Below, piece after piece: positions 14,201-20,200 of a stretch of 64,000 nucleotides of DNA. This stretch comes from Siphonodentalium dalli (Eukaryota > Mollusca > Scaphopoda > Gadilida > Siphonodentaliidae). Position 1 is the stretch's first letter. Each line of letters begins with the position of its first letter. The DNA lies in the NCBI GenBank assembly GCA_032622095.1, contig CP136063.1:92979980-93043979 (forward strand). The letters are read 5' to 3'. A program made the translations under genes and the position numbers. The notes under the pieces are model-generated. The model saw only the letters and a program-made list of their open reading frames with translations, did no database searches and was not told the DNA's origin.

Positions 14201-17200
14201 GGTTGTATACAGTTACCCGAGCTTCGTCTCTTGTTTTCTCACCCTCATCATTTCTTGCAGTGTGTATTTCTCATGATCTCGTTTCTTCTCTGCTTTCTTC
14301 TTCTCTTCCTCTTGTAACTTTTCTTGATGCCTGTTGACTGCTTCATCTCGTTTTCGTTTTGCAAACTCCTTATCACCTATAAATCATTAAAATATTTGTA
14401 CATGTACAATGCCATGTGCTGCAATAATTTAGCCCATAACGGATTCTTCCATTCAGTTCTAAACATACCTGCAGTACATTGAGATTATTTATTATCATAT
14501 GATGGGGAATGATTAGTCTCTTTGAAAAGCTGACGAATTTTTTTACCATATTTTACTTTTTATTTTATATTAACCCTTCCATGACTGGAGATTCCTGAAA
14601 TTTTTTGAAAACCCTGTGCCAATGCATTCTCTTATACTATTATATGCAAGTCTCCCATAGGGAGCCTCACATATATAAGAGAATACATTGGCCTAACAAT
14701 ATTTACAATGACCTTGTAAACCATTCTCTTATATATGCGCTGCTCCCTATGGAAGACTCGCATATATATAAAAAAAATGCATTGGCATAGGATCTTTAGT
14801 GCTGCACCAGCGCAGCTCCCACCATGAAAGGATTAAATATAGTAAAAATTTTGTCGGCTTTTCAAAGAGACAAGGGAATGAGCAGATGATATAACAGATG
14901 ATGTGTAGAGAAACACTCTAGTATACCGGTATATTGCAAGATTCATTTCATTCATTTCTGGGGATGAATCCGATCCGATGTACAGATAATAAGTTGAGGA
15001 AGTAGGCCTCCTTGAATAATGTAACAATGAAAATTGGCTGTACCCAAACCTGAGTTTAGTGTGCCTGCCATTTGCAGAATGAGGTCCCCAGAGGGTGAAT
15101 TTAGTGACGCTATCCCGCATAGCAGGCTAGCATCACTAAATTCACCCTCTGGGGACCTCATTCTGCTTAGGCCTCACCCTGTCTGGTAAGTTTCTTTATT
15201 ATCAAATTTCTATAGAAACTTCTTTTTAGTTTAGTTTCTCTATATCCCCAAATTGGCAGACAACACATTGCATAATCGAGGTTCCCAATGGGTGTACATC
15301 ACAATATCCACCATTTGGGAACTTCAATCTGAGATGATGTCTAAGATGAGGACATGCAGAATGAGGTCCCAAGAGTGTGAATTTGGTGATGCTAGCCCGC
15401 TATGCGGGATAGCGTCACTAAATTCACCCTCTGGGGACCTCATTCTACAAATGACAGGCACACTAAACTCAGGCTTGACCATATTAGAAAACACTACCTC
15501 TGAGCTCACCAAATGTCAGACCAATTTACATCCATACTTTAGGGAACACAACAAGATCAACATCCATTAGTTATATTTACACTAAACTGGCAGATTATAA
15601 GAGTATATAGTGCCCATTCTCAATGATATTCTGGTAGCTCGTTGCAAGCTGTGTCCATACAATATGAAAGCAAGTAGGGATCTGCTTGCGATGTCATGTG
15701 ATGTAATTTTGACGTCCATTCAACGTCCTTCATTCATGATCCACAGCAAGAATGCATGTGGAAGTGTAAATAATGCTTTATGGTCACCATTCTGGCCCTT
15801 TCAGAGCTGCCGTCACCCCTGTATGTGGTGCCATTTGCAGATAATGCATGTGGAAGTGTTAATAATGATTTATGGTCACCATTCTGGCCCTTTGCATTTC
15901 AGGGCTGCCGTCACCCCTGTATATGGTGCCAATATATGTATATACAGCATTTTTTCCACACACTTTAATAAACATGCTTCGCTGGGAAGATCAGAGCAAT
16001 AATTTTACCTGCTTCAGGAGACTGTAGACTTGTCCATAAATCATCTGTCGTTTTCTTCAATTTGAATACAACGGCTCCATTACCGACCTGTGCAGTGCTG
16101 GCAGAATCATCGACTGGCTGGTACAGGAAGCATTCAAATATATATGGTGGATAGCTCACCTGAAAGAATAGAAAATTCAATATAAGAACCTCCAGAGTAC
16201 TTAGACTAAGATAACTATGGTCTAAGACCAAAGAAAATTTAATGTTTGGTTGGAGCTGACTTACCGGTACATGTCAGATCAAATTAGGATCAACAGATAG
16301 GTTTAAAGTTCCATACATATATATATACATATATATATGTACATGTATATAAGCTGAAGTCTTTGACTGAGAAATCAAATTTTGAATTTTTTAGATAATG
16401 AACTTACATGTAGTTTTTTAAATGTGTTTGAGATAATATTTAGAAAATGGTGCAAGTATTTTAAATAAGGGCTGGCTAAAATGGTGTCGGGAAAACAGCA
16501 GTATACATGTACCTGTAGAAGAAGATAGCCTGCAGAAATATATATTAGAATATATGGGCTGCTTTTGTTATGCTTGGTAATTGAATATGGCCATCCACTT
16601 ACACACGATGCTTCCATACTGCTACATGCATCGTGCAGACACACATATGGTATGTACACTTATAGTAACCACTGCACTCTGACATACTGTACTGCCCTAA
16701 GTAATTGACCCAGTAACTTGGGCTATTATGCGTTTCTAACTGTGGTCAAACAATAACTGCAGTGCAATTAACGATTCTATGATTGCTGTGGTACTGAGAT
16801 TATATGCGGTAAAGGAACCATGGTTATATTCCTTGACTGCCGATACAATGTAGCTAACTGTTTCATTTGTTTCACAATTATACTGGAAGTTAGTGTTTCT
16901 ACTTTAAATGGGGTTTAGACAACCAGAGGAGTGTGTGGTTAAGACGCATGTAATCATCAACTGGTATGAAACAGTGTTTCATACCAGTTGATGATTACAT
17001 GCGTCTTAACCACACACTCCTCTGGTTGTCTAAACCCCATTTAAAGTCAAACTGAAATTTATGTGGTCTAACTGGGGTGCCACCCTGATTTGATGAGTCA
17101 TTTACTAAAGGCAGTACAGTATATACAATTATACATGTATACTGGAATATATATACTAGCCGATGAGCCCGACGTTGCCCGGGCTATTCAAAAACCAAAT

Positions 17201-20200
17201 TTCAAGTCGATAGCTCTACCCGTTTCCGAGATCCGGTCTGCGCATGCGAGAAACTGGCGTCGCACGGGCTCGGCGACCCGATAAAATTCGTATCCGGGGC
17301 AAGATACATTCACATAGCAAATTTCAAGTCGATAGCTCCACCCGTTTCCGAGATCTCGTCTGCGCATGCGCGAAGCTGGCGTCGCACGGGCTCGGCGGCC
17401 CGATAAAATTCGTATCCGGGGCAAGATACATTCACATACCAAATTTCAAGTCGATAGCTCCACCCGTTTCCGAGATCTCGTCTGTGCATGCGCGAAGCTG
17501 GCGTCGCACGGGCTCGGCGACCCGATAAAATTCGTATCCGGGGCAAGATACATTCACATACCAAATTTCAAGTCGATAGCTCCACCCGTTTCCGAGATCT
17601 CGTCTGCGCATGCGCGAAGCGGGCGCCGCACGGGCTCGCCAATACGACAACGACGCTCGGCGACCCGATAAAATTCGTATCCGGGGCAAGATACATTCAC
17701 ATATCAAATTTCAAGTCGATAGCTCCATCCATTTCCGAAATCTCGTCTGCGCATGCGCGAAGCTGGCGTCGCACGGGCTCGGCGACCCGATAAAATTCGT
17801 ATCCGGGGCAAGATACATTCACATAGCAATTTTCAAGTCGATAGCTCCACCCGTTTCCGAGATCTCGTCTGCGCATGCGCGAAGCTGGCGTCGCACGGGC
17901 TCGGCGACCCGATAAAATTTGTATCCGGGGCAAGATACATTCACATAGCAAATTTCAAGTCGATAGCTCCACCCGTTTCCGAGATCTCGTCTGCGCATGC
18001 GCCGCACGGGCTCGCCAATACGACAACGTCCACCGCCCGGTCAAACTACACACACGTACCAAGTTTCGTCCCGATCGGCCGAGAATCGTAGATTTGTATC
18101 AATGACAAACAAACATACAAACAAACATACAGACAGAGGTCTTCAAAATATATATGAGACTAGCCGATGAGCCCGACGTTGTCCGGGCTATTCAAAAACC
18201 AAATTTCAAGTCGATAGCTCTACCCAACCCGAAATTTCAAGTCGATAGCTCTACCCGTTTCCGAGATCTGGTCTGCGCATGCGCGAAGCTGGCGTCGCAC
18301 GGGCTCGGCGACCCGATAAAATTCGTATCCGGGGCAAGATCTCGTCTGCGCATGCGCTACACGGGCGCCGCACGGGCTCGCCAATACGACAACGTCCACC
18401 GCCTGGTCAAACTACACACACGTACCAAGTTTCGTCCCGATCGGTCGAGAATCGTAGATTTGTATAAATGACAGACAAACATACAAACATACAGAGGTCT
18501 TCAAAATATATATGAGATAGATTACAGTTTAACAATACACAGTACACATATGTACTTAATACTTGTTAACACTGCCACGTACATTACCTCGATCAGTTGA
18601 AGGGACAGCATATAATTTTCCATTTTATACTAATATTCTATTCATATTCTCATTTATAAAATATTTGTATAGATATATGTTCTTTTTTATCAATAAAGTA
18701 TTTAAGAATTTTTTTCAGCAGGATATACCATATGGGTAGTTCAAAACTGGATTACTCCTATATTTGACATTATTTGTGCTGAAGTGCAATTCAATTGCGC
18801 TGAAGCACAATTCATTGTAAGAGAAGTCAATTACGCTGAAGCACAATGCAGTTGCGCTGAAACTTAATTCTTAGTCATATCTTCCACCCCTGCTGTACCC
18901 TTACCAAAATGTCCTAACATAATTCTCATGAGAATCTTACGTTAGAATCTCACGTTAGAATCTCACGTTAGAATCTCACGTGAGGTTTTTAATATGCAAA
19001 TTAGCACGTTCTCATAAGAAATTTTTCTCACGTGAGAAAGAATCTTTCCTCACGTAAGAAATATTTTTTCTCACGTAAGAATTTTTTCTCACGTGAGAAA
19101 AAATCTTGCTAATTTGCATATTAAAAACCTCACGTGAGAAATAATTTTTTCTCACGTAAGAAAGAATCATTTCTCACGTGAGAAAGAATCATTTCTCACG
19201 TGAGAAAGAATCATTTCTCACGTGAGAAAGAATCATTTCTCACATGAGAAAGAATCATTTCTCACGTGAGAAAGAATCACGTGAGAAAGAATCATTTCTC
19301 ACGTGAGAAAGAATCATTTCTCACATGAGAAAGAATCATTTCTCACGTGAGAAAGAATCATTTCTCACGTGAGAAAGAATCATTTTTTCTAAATATAATG
19401 ACAGTATAATAAATAAGGACTATCTAATTCAAACAAATCTATGTGCTACCAAATTCATTTTGGTATCATTAACAATTTAACACTGTCATTTATCATCTTT
19501 TTAAGGTTATAAAATAACAAACACTGTCATTGAGAATTTCCAGGCTTTCGGACTGCTTTTGCCCCCTTGCCATTTTCTGCTTCTGGGGTCCCTGATCTTA
19601 GAGGCATTTGTGGTGTGCGATGAATCTATACTGTACAAATACAGATCTGTATTTATCACATAAATCTCACACTAAACTTCAACTGAACTTTTAACCAATT
19701 TTTCAATTGCTGTGTGCATAGCGTGTGAGCACTGCAACATGTTAATTGCTCTTCGTGGAATATTCCAAATAACTGTAAAAATCACTTCCATGAAACAATG
19801 AAAACTGCCATAAATTGTTTATTTCCTAAAATTCATTCATTTTGTAAATAGATTCACACATTTACTCTGTCTTACATTTCAATAAACAATAGCAGAAGTT
19901 TATTTGATGTGATATGGTCCATCATTATTTATTCTAGAAATATAATTAATAATATTTGAAAATAAAATTTAAATCAACTTTAATATACTGCATGTAGTCT
20001 ACCTGGTTGATAAATTACATACTAGTATTAGAACCTGCAGTAAAGACAACACAAGAGACCACATGCCCTAAAATCTTGCCATGATGCCAGGTGCATGATG
20101 TCTAAACCCCTCTGCCATTTCTATAAATATTACACTTACCTAGTATAGTGTGTATTCCATGTTGTGGAACTTATCATTAAAGAATATCCCCAAATAAAAC

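Noticed and set aside
17188-18471. Many arginine-rich open frames of 60-112 codons on both strands
   Set aside because: All are the 122-bp module read repeatedly; the frames exist on both strands at once.
19141-19385. Regular direct repeats resembling a CRISPR array
   Set aside because: The period is 22 bp with no unique spacers, in a eukaryotic intron.
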